Below, piece after piece: positions 24,845-36,258 of a DNA stretch of 64,000 nucleotides. The stretch covers positions 235,834 through 299,833 of the forward strand of contig JAKMXF010000304.1 in NCBI GenBank assembly GCA_024704765.1, in the 5' to 3' direction. The notes beneath the pieces were generated by a model that saw nothing but the letters and a program-made list of their open reading frames with translations, made no database searches and was not told where the DNA came from. How positions within the stretch are numbered: the first letter of the stretch is position 1; every line of letters starts with the position of its first letter. Source of the DNA: Oopsacas minuta. Taxonomy: Eukaryota; Porifera; Hexactinellida; Lyssacinosida; Leucopsacidae. A program made the translations under genes and the position numbers.

Positions 24845-25664
24845 TAAGTCTATCCCTTCGGGTAGCACGTAGCGACCTAATGCACTATAAGGAATTAACT
24901 GTTTAATATTTAAGCAATTCGATCCACTAAAGTCCCGAGTATACGGTCGCCCTTTGTGCGCTGAAAAACAAACAAGGTCCCAATGAACACACCAGCGACC
25001 CCTCAATCCCACACAGCTCTCTTAACTGGGGCCAACAGAACCCAAACATAGGAGACTATGTCTATGTATCCACACATGAAACCACGCTTAGTTACCGAAA
25101 TATATGCTTCACTATTGTCTATAAAGTCAGTGTGTAACTCAAATTCCGCGATCATGGATATTATCAAAGTAGATTTGGTACATTCCAAATATATATCAGG
25201 AATTAGCGTGACTCCTAGATGACCGCAGAACATATGGACATTTTAAAGTAGGATTTCTCAAGTAAAGGAACAATTCTACATTATCCTTTCAAACCATCGT
25301 GCTCATATACTATAGATTCGCTTGTCTGATTTACCCATAATTTTAAACTTAAAGAGATAATAACTACTAGGAATGGGCCTATTGCAGTATGTATTAACCC
25401 GTTTAGAGTTGGTAGAAACTCATATTCAGCTAACAAGCTCACTCATATTCTTCAATATTTCGAATAGAAGCACTTGAAAGTATTATTGGAATATGACTCG
25501 GAATGGTAGAACCATTTGTATGTACTATTAAGGAAGGAACATTTTCAATGGAATATTTTACAATTACAGTAGATGACCTTGATTTTACATCTATAGATAG
25601 CTACTCAAAATAAGGCCTAACAGTAGCTTGAAATTTTGGCATCAGGGATGTAGTATTAGACTAT
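24845..25664. other. Intron sequence without recognised gene
   Basis: No supported feature; minus-strand frames here have no family likeness. Confidence 0.4.
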
Positions 25665-26171
25665 ATTTCAGGAATGTGTCAAAATAGGTGTCTAGCAAGC
25701 ATATACTTAGTAAATGTAACATTCTTTGATGCATTGTAGAACGTTAAATAACTCATTTATCAACTCAAAGTCAATTATTGAAATGAACTAGAGATACTTT
25801 TAAACAAAAGGTCAAACATTTGTCATTCAAAAGTTGTCTTGTTGTTGAGTGGTAGTAGGGACCATGGATGACGAATATTGGAATAATCAATTATAGCTCT
25901 AGAAACATCAAAATTATGGTAAAATGAGAATAGCCAATTTATACTGTAAACCTGACCTCCCATAGAGTTGTAATACATTTTGATATGATATCTCGCACCA
26001 ATGTGACGATGCCCATATGGTCATTTAAAGATTAGGAGTCTTCGAATAATTCATATAAACATATTACGAGGGTATGGGAAGCCGGGTATATAGTATAAAT
26101 TGGTGAAAATTATTTTATCATAACTTTCAAAATTCTTGAGTTATAATTAGATACAGTAAAACCCAAGCATA

Positions 26172-27081
26172 CAGTCGAGGGACAAAAGTATTCGACCACA
26201 CAAATATATTGTCATAAATTGTATACTCTTTCCCGCTCCTATATATTGTGTAGTCTATATTCGTAGCTGCTACCTAGTAATTTGTATAGAATAATATATG
26301 TTTTTCAAGAATTTCAAAAAAATATTTCCGATTTACTTTTTGAAGGTGTTAATTATTAATAATTATTAGATAATTATTGATAATCAAAATATGTGGTAAT
26401 TCAAAACCTATTAAGAATCTATAACTTCTGACTTGATAATGAATTCTACGCAGGCGAGTTACCCCAGATTGAAATTTCCAATCGGATTGAACAATTTTTA
26501 CTAAACTTATAAAAGAATTTCAATTTGTCCCACTTGTGGCACTTTTTGAAAAAAGTGGCACAGGTGGCAGGAAAAAGCGCCACTACAAGGAAATCAACTA
26601 GGGTTAGGATAAGTCGAAGTAATATTTTCGAATGATATGACTATGCTAATCCTTGAATTCCAAAATAACCTCTTGGTAGCGGCCACTTGTGCCACTTTGG
26701 GCAAAAGGTGGCACAAATGGCACAAAATTGAAATTCATCTATAACTCTGGTAAAAATTGTTCAATCCGATTGGAAATTTCAATCTGGGGTAACTCGCCTA
26801 CGTAGAATTCAAATATCAAGTCAGAAATTATAGATTCTTAATAGGTTTTGAATTACCACATATTTTGATTATCAATAATTATCTAATGATTATGAATAAT
26901 CAACACCTTCAAAAAGTGTAATCGAAAATATATTTTTGAAATTCTTGAAAAACATATGTTATTCTATACAAATTACTAGATAGCAGCTACGAATATAGAC
27001 TATACAATATATAGGAGCGGGAAAGAGTATACAATTTATGACAATATATTTGTGTGGTCGAATACTTTTGTCTCCTGACTG
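26172..27081. mobile_element. Tc1-type foldback element
   Basis: The ends read CAGTCGAGGGACAAAAGTAT on the left and, from the right end, CAGTCAGGAGACAAAAGTAT. The string GACAAAAGTATTCGACC is typical of Tc1-like termini. TA flanks both sides (26170-26171 and 27082-27083). Long inverted arms, roughly 360-440 bp, fold the whole 910 bp; the centre carries GTGGCAC/GTGCCAC words. It encodes no transposase, so it would rely on a Tc1 enzyme in trans. Confidence 0.8.
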
Positions 27082-27654
27082 TACGTTGATAAGAGGTTTG
27101 CCTTTTAGGGGCTAATCATAAACTTTATGAGGTGTATGAATTTTTGTTTGTAAATATGTGCAAGATGTGTTACTGTAAGTAATAAACGTTGATCAAATAA
27201 TCTAATTCAATGTATTGTATTACCTATCTTCAGCATAACACACGTCATTGAGTGTACGTATGTAGGCACATGTTTAACAAATCGGTATTATTAAATGTAA
27301 TTAGTAGTCCAATTGATTAAACTTTGAAAAAGGCAATGAGACATTACTGAGACATGTGACAACGCTTTTCTAGAATATGTCAATAAAAACACTCTCGATA
27401 CTGATGATTGGCCCTAGGATTCTATAATAAACACTTGTGTTCTTTAATGGGAGATCCATATGAATGGCTAAGTGATATTTGGGACACAAAAGAGCGTTCC
27501 CGGTTCACTATAGGAAGATGTTCCTTAATGGGGGGGTAGGGATCAATTTTAAAGCATAGGAGAAAATCGAGATGGGAAAAAGTCTCTAAGAGAGAGAGTA
27601 GGGGCTGAGACAAGTAATGGGGAACCTTTAATAAATGTCTCCTAAGCACAGGTA

Positions 27655-28983
27655 CAGGGGCATTCAACAAATACTAATCATACCATCTAAAACTATAGAT
27701 ACTTGTGTAAAGTTGGTAATTTTTGTTATGAATGTTCAAAGTAGTCTCCTTTATACGCTACAACTGAATTAGCCTTTTAATCCAATTTTCAAATGTCTTT
27801 CTGTACTCATCCTTGGGAATGACTTCAAGGTATTTGTAAATTGCCCGACCGAGGCTGAGCCGATCCTCAAATTCGCGTCCGGAGAGGTTATCTTTGAGTT
27901 TTCTAAACAGCCAGAAGTCACATGGGGCTATATAGTAAGGTGGATGTGGAACTTCGTGCATACCCATATCTTTAATTTTTTGCCTTACAGCCAAAGATTT
28001 ATGCGGTCTAGCATTATCGTGCAAAATTTTGAGACCACGAGTTCCAGTCTTTGGATGACGCTTAAGATAATGTTTTTCGACCTCAGGCAACACCACATCT
28101 GCGTAAAATTGTCCTGTGAGTGTTTGACCTTTGGGAACAGGGATTTGGGCTACAGGACCTAGGCCATCGAAAAATATGCAGTACAAGACCTTCGGGGCAC
28201 GGAAGTCGGATACACAAACAGCTGGGGGTACCTCTCCCTTCTTTAGCCATACCTTGCCATCTTGCTTTCTGATCGGTGGTTTGAATTGTATCCATGTTTC
28301 ATCTCCTGTTACTATCTCTAATAACCGCCTAGGGTCACTTCCTTCCTAAATTTCAAGGTTTTCCTTAGCCATTTGGAGTCTCGCGGCCTTTTGTGGAAAA
28401 GTTAAGCAATGTGGTACCCATCGCACTTGGACCTTCCTCAGTTCTAAATCCGCCTTCAGAATTGTGTGTGCACTTCCCGTTGAAATGCCAACATAGTTAG
28501 CTACCTCCTCAACCGAAGAATGCGGAAAAGACTCGACATATTCCCTTACTTCACTCAATTTGTCATTGTTGGTCGCCAGTTTTGGTGCTCCAGGACGAGG
28601 GGCGTCTTGGACAGAGGTCCTACCTTCCCTAAATAGGCTCACCCACCTTCTGACAGTTGAATACGATAAAATATCTTCTCCACATATCGTTGCCAACTCG
28701 TCATGAATAGACTTTGGAGGAATTTCGAGAATGGTGCGAAATTTGATGTACGTTCGTTGTTCAAGTTCCGAAAAATTTGGACAAGAAGCCATGAAAAATG
28801 TAAAGGAGAAAATGTAGGTTTCTAAAAATAACTGAAACTTAGGAAATAATTAAGTGATCAACTCTCTCTAAGTTTTGTTAGAAAGTTGAAATATGGTTCT
28901 ATATAATTGCACTGAGAAATACTAGCTTAGAACTGCTATTTCATTAAAAATATACAGTGATTAGTATATATTGAATGCCCCTG
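27655..28983 (-). mobile_element. Mariner element B, almost intact
   Basis: A 1329-bp element with inverted ends CAGGGGCATTCAACAAATAC at 27655 and CAGGGGCATTCAATATATAC read inward from 28983. TA target copies sit at 27653-27654 and 28984-28985. The size and layout are those of a full-length mariner. Confidence 0.92.
27758..28792 (-). pseudogene. Mariner transposase B: one stop codon and a two-residue deletion
   Basis: A single frame of 345 codons, the usual mariner length, from MASCPNFSELEQRTYIKFRT at 28792. N-terminal helix-turn-helix (TVRRWVSLFREGRTSVQDAP), linker WVPHCLTFPQKA, first Asp in VTGDETW, second Asp in LHDNARPH, third Asp in APCDFWLF. The frame has one interruption, a TAG at 28346-28348. 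The conserved YSPDLAPCD has become YYIAPCD, a loss of two residues, so the spacing between the last two Asp is 32 instead of the usual 34. It has the fewest lesions of the mariners here, but probably does not make working transposase. Confidence 0.92.
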
Positions 28984-29228
28984 TATTTCTTCGGAGGTGC
29001 TTCTTATGGAAGTTTTACTGTATTCATAAAACATATCATCTATCCTGTCTACCATAACTCAACAACGAGCCAACTTTTGAACGACAACCTTAGCAAATTT
29101 TGTATATAGGCATCTATAGATCATAACATGTTTTCACTCTAAGTCGATAAATGCAATATTTAAAGTTTTGGGAGGCATGGAATAATGACATAGTTTGTCG
29201 AAATTTAGATCATTGGCACAGTCATGAA

Positions 29229-31544
29229 GATGAAATAATTCAATGATAAGTTGGGATTGTGTAAAAATCTGATATAGGAGTTGGTATATTAACTTGCAAA
29301 AATGATCACTCAAATTTTCGAAATTTTGAGAATTTCAAGATTCGAGGTACAAAGTGCGGAAATTACTAACAAAATGCTAGATAGCAAATCCAGTTTACCA
29401 TAGAGGGTTACTAAATATAATTTGGATGGGCTGTGGATAATAAAATCAATTTCAGCTATTTTTCAACACCCTGACGTAGTGCCGAATATATTCTGTTGGT
29501 GCAACTAGCGCCATTATGCTTGGACATGTGCCTACATTGAAATTTGAGTGCATACCCAGATTTGAATCCCAAACAGGAGCGTATACAGCTCATTAACTCC
29601 GGGGGGGGGTAATGCTTGGAGGGGAGGTATGGAGAATATGAAACGTGCAATGGTAAGGACTGCTCCTTCGCATCTAAGAATTTCTTATGGGTGGTCTACC
29701 CATTAACTGGGGTTTGTGGGGCGGTGTAAACCCCATGTGGGTCCAACGCACATTCGACCATCATAATGACACAATTCCAGATCTAAGTTCAATCTCTGAT
29801 TAAATCGGTTTGGAGTATATCTAGGGCACTAGTATAATGGGATCACTGATTGCGTGATCTAGATTTGACTCTAGGAGGATGATCGCCGTTCTTTTCAAAA
29901 ACAGTGATCGAATGGGATTGTGATCATTTTTTACCGAAAAGTTTTTGATCATATTTTTATTGTAGAAAGATGAAATTGAGAATCTAGACTGAAATTCTAC
30001 ATCAAAATGAATTTACAAATTTTCCGGACTTATAGAATTCGCATGTGCGAACTGACAGATGAAGGGACGCAAGTAATAGAGCATCTCTCTAGAGAAGGTA
30101 CTTAGAAATTCATAAAAGTGATCAGAAAAATAACCGTGAACGTGAATGGGATCCTTTTTGAAGCATGGACAGAATCAAGATCTCACGATCTCTTATCCTT
30201 TATTAATGACTAATTGTGATATTGATTGATGAATGGCCTAGATATCTCTCATTTCTCCCCGGATCCGCCACTGTGGGCAAGTTGCTGAGTGACTTGTACT
30301 TCGGAAAACCAAACACCCTTAGAAAAGAGATTTCGATGTGGATCAATATGGGAATGTAGAGTAACAAAGTCATATTCAATTTTCCAAAAACTTGATTGTA
30401 CATTGCCCATTAAAACATCAGAACAGCCAGAACAACAGTCATCTTCTGCCTTGATTTGATGTAAACATATTAAAGAATGTATAAACCAGAGATACCTGCA
30501 TACCATTGCTGCAAAATATCATGGGGCCAAGGCTCACCTTACCACCCCTTGGATCTGCCAGTGGTCCACAGTATTACAAAGGTATAGGATGGGTGGGAAT
30601 GACGTGATCATTTCCCACCCTCACTCATGAGCTTAGTTGCGCCAATGTCATGATCTATTTACATCAAATGATTAGATATATTAAAGCACATAAAATTAAA
30701 ATCACCTGTCATATATTGTGTAAGTTCTAATTCTTTTCTATATCAATTGCGGACGCGTTTCTTAAGTGAAATTACAATATGGAATTCTTATCCTAGTTAT
30801 AAAATGTAAAATTCCTTGTCCAAAATTGAAAGATTTAGTATCTTTGAGCACTTCATTACACAATACTAATTAGATTGGAAAATTATATATAAATGATGTT
30901 TACCAATTTCTATAACATTGCCGATTAGCGAAAGTTGGAACCCAATAATCACTCAGAAATAGTGGTGTTATGAGAAACAAAGAGAAGAGGAAAGGGGCTT
31001 CCAATTAAAAATGAAGCATTTTGCAAAACTTTGGGCGATAACGGGAATAAGAAATATAGATAGGGTATCGAAAACACCTTTTCTCATAACAAATTTCGGG
31101 GACTATGTTTCAACGATCACCTGCAGCTGATTAATATATCTTTCAAAATTAGATTTTGGCGTTATCCAGAATAGTGTGCCGAATTCATAATTATCCGATA
31201 ATATATCCTATACTGTCCTAACTACAATATTCCACTGAAAAAGCTCACTGGTCGCTCATTATTTTGGTGGGCATATTTTCGTCTAGATATTTTTAAAATA
31301 CAAAAGATATTAGGAAATTTATCAAGCTGATTAGTCGCATAGTCAAATGTGGCGTAAATTATCATACCCCTTTCCTGGGGTTTTTCAACCCCTGCGAGTA
31401 TTCAGGCACGACGCTTATTCAGGGATTTACAGTATTCATAGCATTTCACTTCTAAATGGACAATAAGAATGCATATACTCTGCTGACTATAATCCAAGTA
31501 TATAGTATAGTTACTTAGACATAACTATAAATGTCTAATATAAC
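29229..31544. other. Intron sequence, repeat-like but unassigned
   Basis: A G-run lies at about 29600, and near 30257 and 30536 there are related strings around GGATCCGCCACTG and GGATCTGCCAGTGG in the same orientation that may mark the ends of an unrecognised repeat. No coding region is supported. Confidence 0.35.
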
Positions 31545-32040
31545 TCAATAATCGTTAAAATTATGACAGGATCAGGATAACAAAGTTGTAGTAAATATCG
31601 GACCCTCATGCTCTGATAATACATTTTGATGGGTAACTCTTACCAATGTGACGTAATCATGAATATGCTTATATATGGTAATTTTTAACATTATGAATAA
31701 CCTTCCGAGATGTCATATCTAAATGAATTATCAAGGTAGGTTGTCGGGTATCTTCTACAAATTGGTTATCCTGATTTGACGATTATTTTAACAAGTAACG
31801 AGTTACAATTAAATATTCATAAAAATGTGTCACCCCTGGATTATATTCTAACTCAAGAACGAGGCAACCTTTGTATCACAAAAATTTGATATTTCATATT
31901 TAGAATCTATGGATAATTGCATAAATTCTCTGTGAAATAAAAGAGGCAATACTATTTCACGTAATTTAAGGGATCAAAGAATGACATATTTTATAAATAA
32001 ATCACCACCAGACACATATTTTGCCACATTCCTGAAAGAT
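31545..32040. repeat. Palindromic family X, copy 3 (5'-truncated)
   Basis: Centre-like sequence (AATACATTTTGATG near 31620, ACCAATGTGACGTAAT near 31650) matches the centre of copy 2. The outward right arm, read on the minus strand, contains GTTCTTGAGTTAG and, near its end, TTTCAGGAATGTGGCAAAAT, which matches the left edge of copy 2 at 25666. The left arm is missing before about 31545. A decayed LINE begins at the right edge. Confidence 0.65.
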
Positions 32041-32044
32041 TTAG

Positions 32045-33370
32045 TTATAATGATTGATAATTTGTTGCTCTACTAACAGTCCTTGCTCCCTCGAACTTTC
32101 TGATCCCAATGTTATCATTTATCAGCCATTCTCTTCACATGGAGGTAAAACTGTAACATTGAATGTCCAAGTCAGTAACCAAAGTCCAAGAGCAAATTAT
32201 CCGAAGCTCTCACTCAATTGGACTGGAGTACATTGTGCATACCATCATGTGAACATAAATTTGAATGTTTCCAAAATATTATATCAATGTAATGAACGAG
32301 TATCTCCCAACCAGACATATCAGGCGCCATAGATGTGACAAACCATGGGTTATTGAGTATTTCCGCAAACACCTTTCTCAACGTCAACGAACTTTAATGC
32401 CCGGTTATTTTAAGGAGTACCGTATTCTACGAAAAATTGTGATCAGGAATGCTAATACCATCCGCCCGTCTTACTATCGTAAGTAAATGTGATCTCTACG
32501 TAATTGTGATCCAACTGTTGATGGAAACATACCAAAGCCCTCACCGGCCTAGGGAGGCTTCCTCCAATTCCATTCCATGGCTGACAAGTTGTGTGGTAGG
32601 GATCTCAGCTTCCTGGTGGGGAGAATAAGCACTTTATTTGAATCAGTGTGTGGTGATCTGTTTGCCCTTGGAAATAGGCATGGTTCTGCTAGGTTGACCA
32701 GAATCATCCACCTATATCATACACACTGAAACCGTGTTAAATTAGCTTAACTGGCTAAAGTACACAAAGCTACAGACCCTGGTGATATGCCTGGTTGAGT
32801 TCTCCGAGAACATCCTTTCACTTTTCACACCCGGTTTGTAATATCTTTAATGTATCCATCAGATCATGGAGGGTTTCTTGCCATACATTTAGAAATTCGC
32901 TAACGTCATATTCGTCTCAAAAAGTATTCCTCCGCGAGCAAGTGATAAATATTTGAGACCAATTTCACAGACAACCGCATTGTCGAAACAATTAAAACGA
33001 ATCAAAGGAGGAGGGATGCTCAAGATAACTGCTGACATCACTAAATCCGAATCAATAAGGGGACTTAAAGGTCTATCTACCACCCATGCACTCGTTGCCC
33101 CTGGCTTCTTACAGCAGTGGACAGGAAGGCCTCAAAAGTGGTCCTATTGGACTACAGTAAGGCTTTCGAACATATGGACTACACATAGTAACCACGAAAT
33201 GAAAAACATTGACATTCCCATTAATATCATTCGATGGTGATGTACCATCAAACATGTCACAAATGGTGAAGTTTGGTCAGGAGTTATCCAACTGGGTTTG
33301 TGGGAAGGGGTCTGTCCAACAAGGATCATAGCTGGGGCACCTCTCCTCATTGTAGTCAGTTGAGCGGAAA
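32045..33370 (+). pseudogene. Decayed LINE ORF2 fragment (endonuclease end, linker and reverse transcriptase start)
   Basis: Pieces in several frames follow the order of a non-LTR retrotransposon ORF2. First the end of the APE endonuclease, with LSDPNVIIYQPFSSHGGKTV, where the conserved SDH reads SDP. Then SLNWTGVHCAYHHVN and, after a shift, INVMNEYLPTRHIRRH and CDKPWVIEYFRKHLSQRQRT, the usual linker. From 32950 comes reverse transcriptase domain 1 (MRPISQTTALSKQLKRIKGG), then GLKGLSTTHALVA, and in a shifted frame LLDYSKAFEHMDYT, which is the LDYSKAF catalytic box with its Asp. Nothing follows GAPLLIVVS at about 33360. Frameshifts and the His-to-Pro change mean it is dead. The 5' part is missing, as is common for LINEs. 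Confidence 0.8.
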
Positions 33371-34690
33371 GTCACTTCCAAAAAAATTCAAATTTGAATT
33401 CCTACTTACAACAGATGTATTTCAAAAAATTATATATGACCAAAGATCAAAGAAATCAGATGTAAAATTCAAGCAAAAATTCAATTCAATGAGAAAATAA
33501 AGATAAAATTTGATTTAGGACGAAAAATCAAAATTTGCTCGCAAAAAATGATAAATTTACTTCAAATGAAAGATAAACAGTAGTCTAGTGCCAAAAGTAG
33601 GGAAACTACCTGATGAATGGCGGTATTTTTCCCAATATTTCAATATTCATTCTATGAATTAGCTATCTTTCAGAAGCAAATATCAACAGAAAATTTGTAA
33701 GTAATTTCGAACACAATGAAAAGTAATATTCGTCAAATTACAAATTACACAAAAGTAGTCCCAATTAGAGAAAATTGACCGCTGAACGATTTCACTCAAA
33801 GTCTCTATGGAAAAACATCGCAAGGACTTCGTCTTTGCTATATCTATAACTCAAATACTGCCGAGAAAATTTGTGATATTATGACGTCATCAAGCTAACA
33901 AAATCTCATTTTCTTGGCAGAATTGTTTATAACGATCTGGTATAATTTTTGCTTCCCTTTCATTACGAACGTGAAACTTAAGCTGGATCTATTAAGCTGT
34001 TTACTATAATTATATCGGTTATATCGTTTGGAGTGAAAATACCCCCTATAATTGTTCGAAATCCTCCAAGCGTCTTAGGCAGCTGAGGAGGACTGGACTT
34101 GACAGAGGTGACTTGCTACTGTTCTGGGGTACCTAATCAGGACAGTTATGAATATACCTGTCTGGTGTGGCATACATCCCTGACCATGGCTGATTCGCCC
34201 AAGATAGAGTCCATCCAAAGAGAGCCATGAGGATAATTGAACCGACATAAAACCTGCTAACCGGGAGTATTTTCATAAATTTTTCTAGAAATTGCCCAAA
34301 ATATATTTTCTTCATGCTAGAAATTCATTTGAAATATATTGTTGATATTTGTCACTGAAATAGGGTAATCTGTAGATTCCGCAGTATTTTTCCAAGTTTT
34401 TCACATTAGAATAGGTTTAATATTTAATTTGAATTTAATCCATAAAAAGCGATGCAGCCACAAGACTCGCATCAGGGACGAGAAGGAAAAATCAATGAGT
34501 CTAACATTTATGATACGTCAGTTGTCAATGGTAATAAGCAGGTTGCATATATTACATATTTTACCTCGAAAACTAAAAAGAATGACCATTCGATGAATTA
34601 CAAATTAAGCCACACTGTACGAAGAGCTCTAGAAGAATTATGCACACATGCAAATCATAGCTAACATTAAGTGAACATATAATGAAATAC
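33371..34690. other. Intron sequence without recognised gene
   Basis: No supported coding frame. This lies directly downstream of a host exon on the minus strand. Confidence 0.4.
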
Positions 34691-35124
34691 CTTTCTGACG
34701 TTTTCGGTGTTTATGCCCTTTGAAATATATTACTTTAACCTGACTATCAACACCAAGAGATAAGAAAAATTGTTCTTGAGGTGAAACATTAGGTAAGTTA
34801 GTTTTAGATAAAAAATTTCCATCCAAAAAAACTGAACAATAGCCAGCTAAAAGTGGAAATTCACTAGAATTTATTACTCTGGCTTGAAGGTAAGAGTTAA
34901 TATTAATCTCTGGTTGAGAAATGTGTTGTAATTCAGGAAAAATATTCAGTAATGCGAGTGAAACTTTATGCTCAGTATTATTTGAAGGAATGCTTGTTGG
35001 CCTGGATGCCATAAAGGTATGAGTAAATATAGCTTGAGATTCATTCAATCTGGTTGATGGCTCTTGTAAGTCTATCTGTAATTCTCGTTGATTCATCTCA
35101 TCGGGGCTTTGAATTTGTTGCATA
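34691..35124 (-). CDS. DUF4139/F37C4.5-like protein, third recognised exon
   Basis: Bounded by the acceptor GTATTTTTAG|T ATG CAA and the donor CAGAAAG|GTATTT. It enters in phase 2 and leaves in phase 1, both matching its neighbours. The first half (MQQIQSPDEMNQRELQIDLQ onward) is a variable insert. From HKVSLALLNIFPELQHISQP it follows DUF4139: LQARVINSSEFPLLAGYCSV, then FLDGNFLSKTNLPNVSPQEQ and FFLSLGVDSQVKVIYFK. The motifs YPLLAG, VFLDxNF and FxLSLGVDxxVKV are family hallmarks and are clearly recognisable here. The next exon is 12.2 kb downstream, across an intron filled with mobile elements. Confidence 0.85.
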
Positions 35125-36258
35125 CTAAAAATACATTGGTTATAGATCTGGGAGAATTTATCTAGTGGAATACATTTTAATACACATTAGTAAATCTTCA
35201 AAATTGCTACGCACATATTGTCAATTTCCCATTGTTGCAGTGATTAGTCAAAGTACCATTTTGGTATATTATAGGGAAGAGTGACAATGCATTGTCCCAT
35301 TTAAATATTGTTTACTCTCGGGGAAAGTATATTAATGATGCTAATCTTTACTATTTAGCATGAACAACTACCTCATAATAGCAATGTAGCCACACGGTGG
35401 ACTCGCCATTTAAGCTCAATTAAATCGAAATTCATTTCATTCCCACAAATTTAAATTTGGAGCTCAACTATTAGCGTCTATATTTGAAAATAATCGATTT
35501 TAACTGCGCTGTACACAAACTATCGTATATCAATAAAGTACACGGAAATCAAAGTAATTCATGTTATTGAGTGTTAACAGTAGTAAATTCATCCCAGTAC
35601 AGTCTGTAACATAATTATTGGGAATTTTCGATATATTCTTAAAGAATCAATTTTCTTTCAAGCATACTTTACAATATCATTTACATGTAGAATTTAGTTA
35701 GACATATCCTTTCTTAACTATTTTCACCATTTATCAACTTAGATTGCATTCTTCAATATTGAATTTATATGAAGAATCTATTGCTACGTCATCATTTTTC
35801 TATAAACATTGTGAATTCAAAGGTGGTGAGACTTGTTGAGAATTGGCGTATGAAATAAATGATACAAATATAGAATGTTACGAATACCCGCCAAGAGTCC
35901 AGTATAAACCCATGAAATGGAAAGTATATCAATTAAGTTATAAAATATTCTATATATAGTAGAACTTGTTAAAAAAGGCTGCAAGGGTATTTACGAGCAA
36001 GAGTAGCGAGCAAGCTGAAAGTGAATAGGATCTCATTTTCAAAAGTGTGCAAGGGAGCGTTGCGCAGCCACCAGGGATTCTGTCGAAAAGGGTTGGCAGG
36101 TTTGGTTATGCACCGTAATATAGAACTCGTTGGAGAGAAAATGACAGAGCGAAAGATCTCAAAATCGGTCCACCAACAAAGAGTTACGAAAAATTTCATT
36201 ACTTTGCCGAATCAAAAGGGAAATTTACATTAGTCAATATAGTTAAATTGCATTGTTA
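35125..36258. other. Intron sequence without recognised gene
   Basis: The 70-76 codon frames on both strands at 35969-36233 are antisense to each other and match nothing I know. Confidence 0.4.

Larger units (their letters stand above)
26154..29020. mobile_element. Pogo-like MITE inserted in repeat X, itself carrying two insertions
   Basis: Left end TA|CAGTAAAACCCAAGCA at 26152 and right end, read inward from 29020, CAGTAAAACTTCCATAAGAA with a TA at 29021-29022. Its own sequence is 26154-26171, 27084-27654 and 28986-29020, about 620 bp. A Tc1-type foldback (26172-27081) and a mariner (27655-28983), each flanked by TA, account for the rest. With the foldback removed, the left end continues CAGTAAAACCCAAGCATACG and TTGATAAGAGG, which matches the right end better. 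No transposase belongs to this element. Confidence 0.65.
25665..29228. repeat. Palindromic family X, copy 2, split by nested insertions
   Basis: The left arm (25665 to about 26040) includes ATGGATGAC at 25864 and AGCCAATTTATACT near 25935. The right arm resumes its match after 26040 up to 26151 and then again from 29023 to about 29228. Removing 26154-29020 plus one TA joins ...TTATAATTAGATA to TTCATAAAACATATC. The joined right arm then follows the left arm in order: TTATGATAAAAT, AATTATA, GTTGAGT, GTTCAAAAGTTG and CATTTATCGAC. The foldback was therefore present before the inner elements arrived. Confidence 0.75.

Noticed and set aside
27944-28349. Plus and minus frames of about 70 codons inside mariner B
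   Set aside because: Shadows of the transposase frame, which runs through here with the DDD motifs.
32085-32332. A splice-bounded host exon (acceptor TCTACTAACAG at about 32090)
   Set aside because: The peptide continues in register with LINE endonuclease and linker motifs (LSDxNVI, NWT, then EYLPTRHI), so the acceptor is coincidental.
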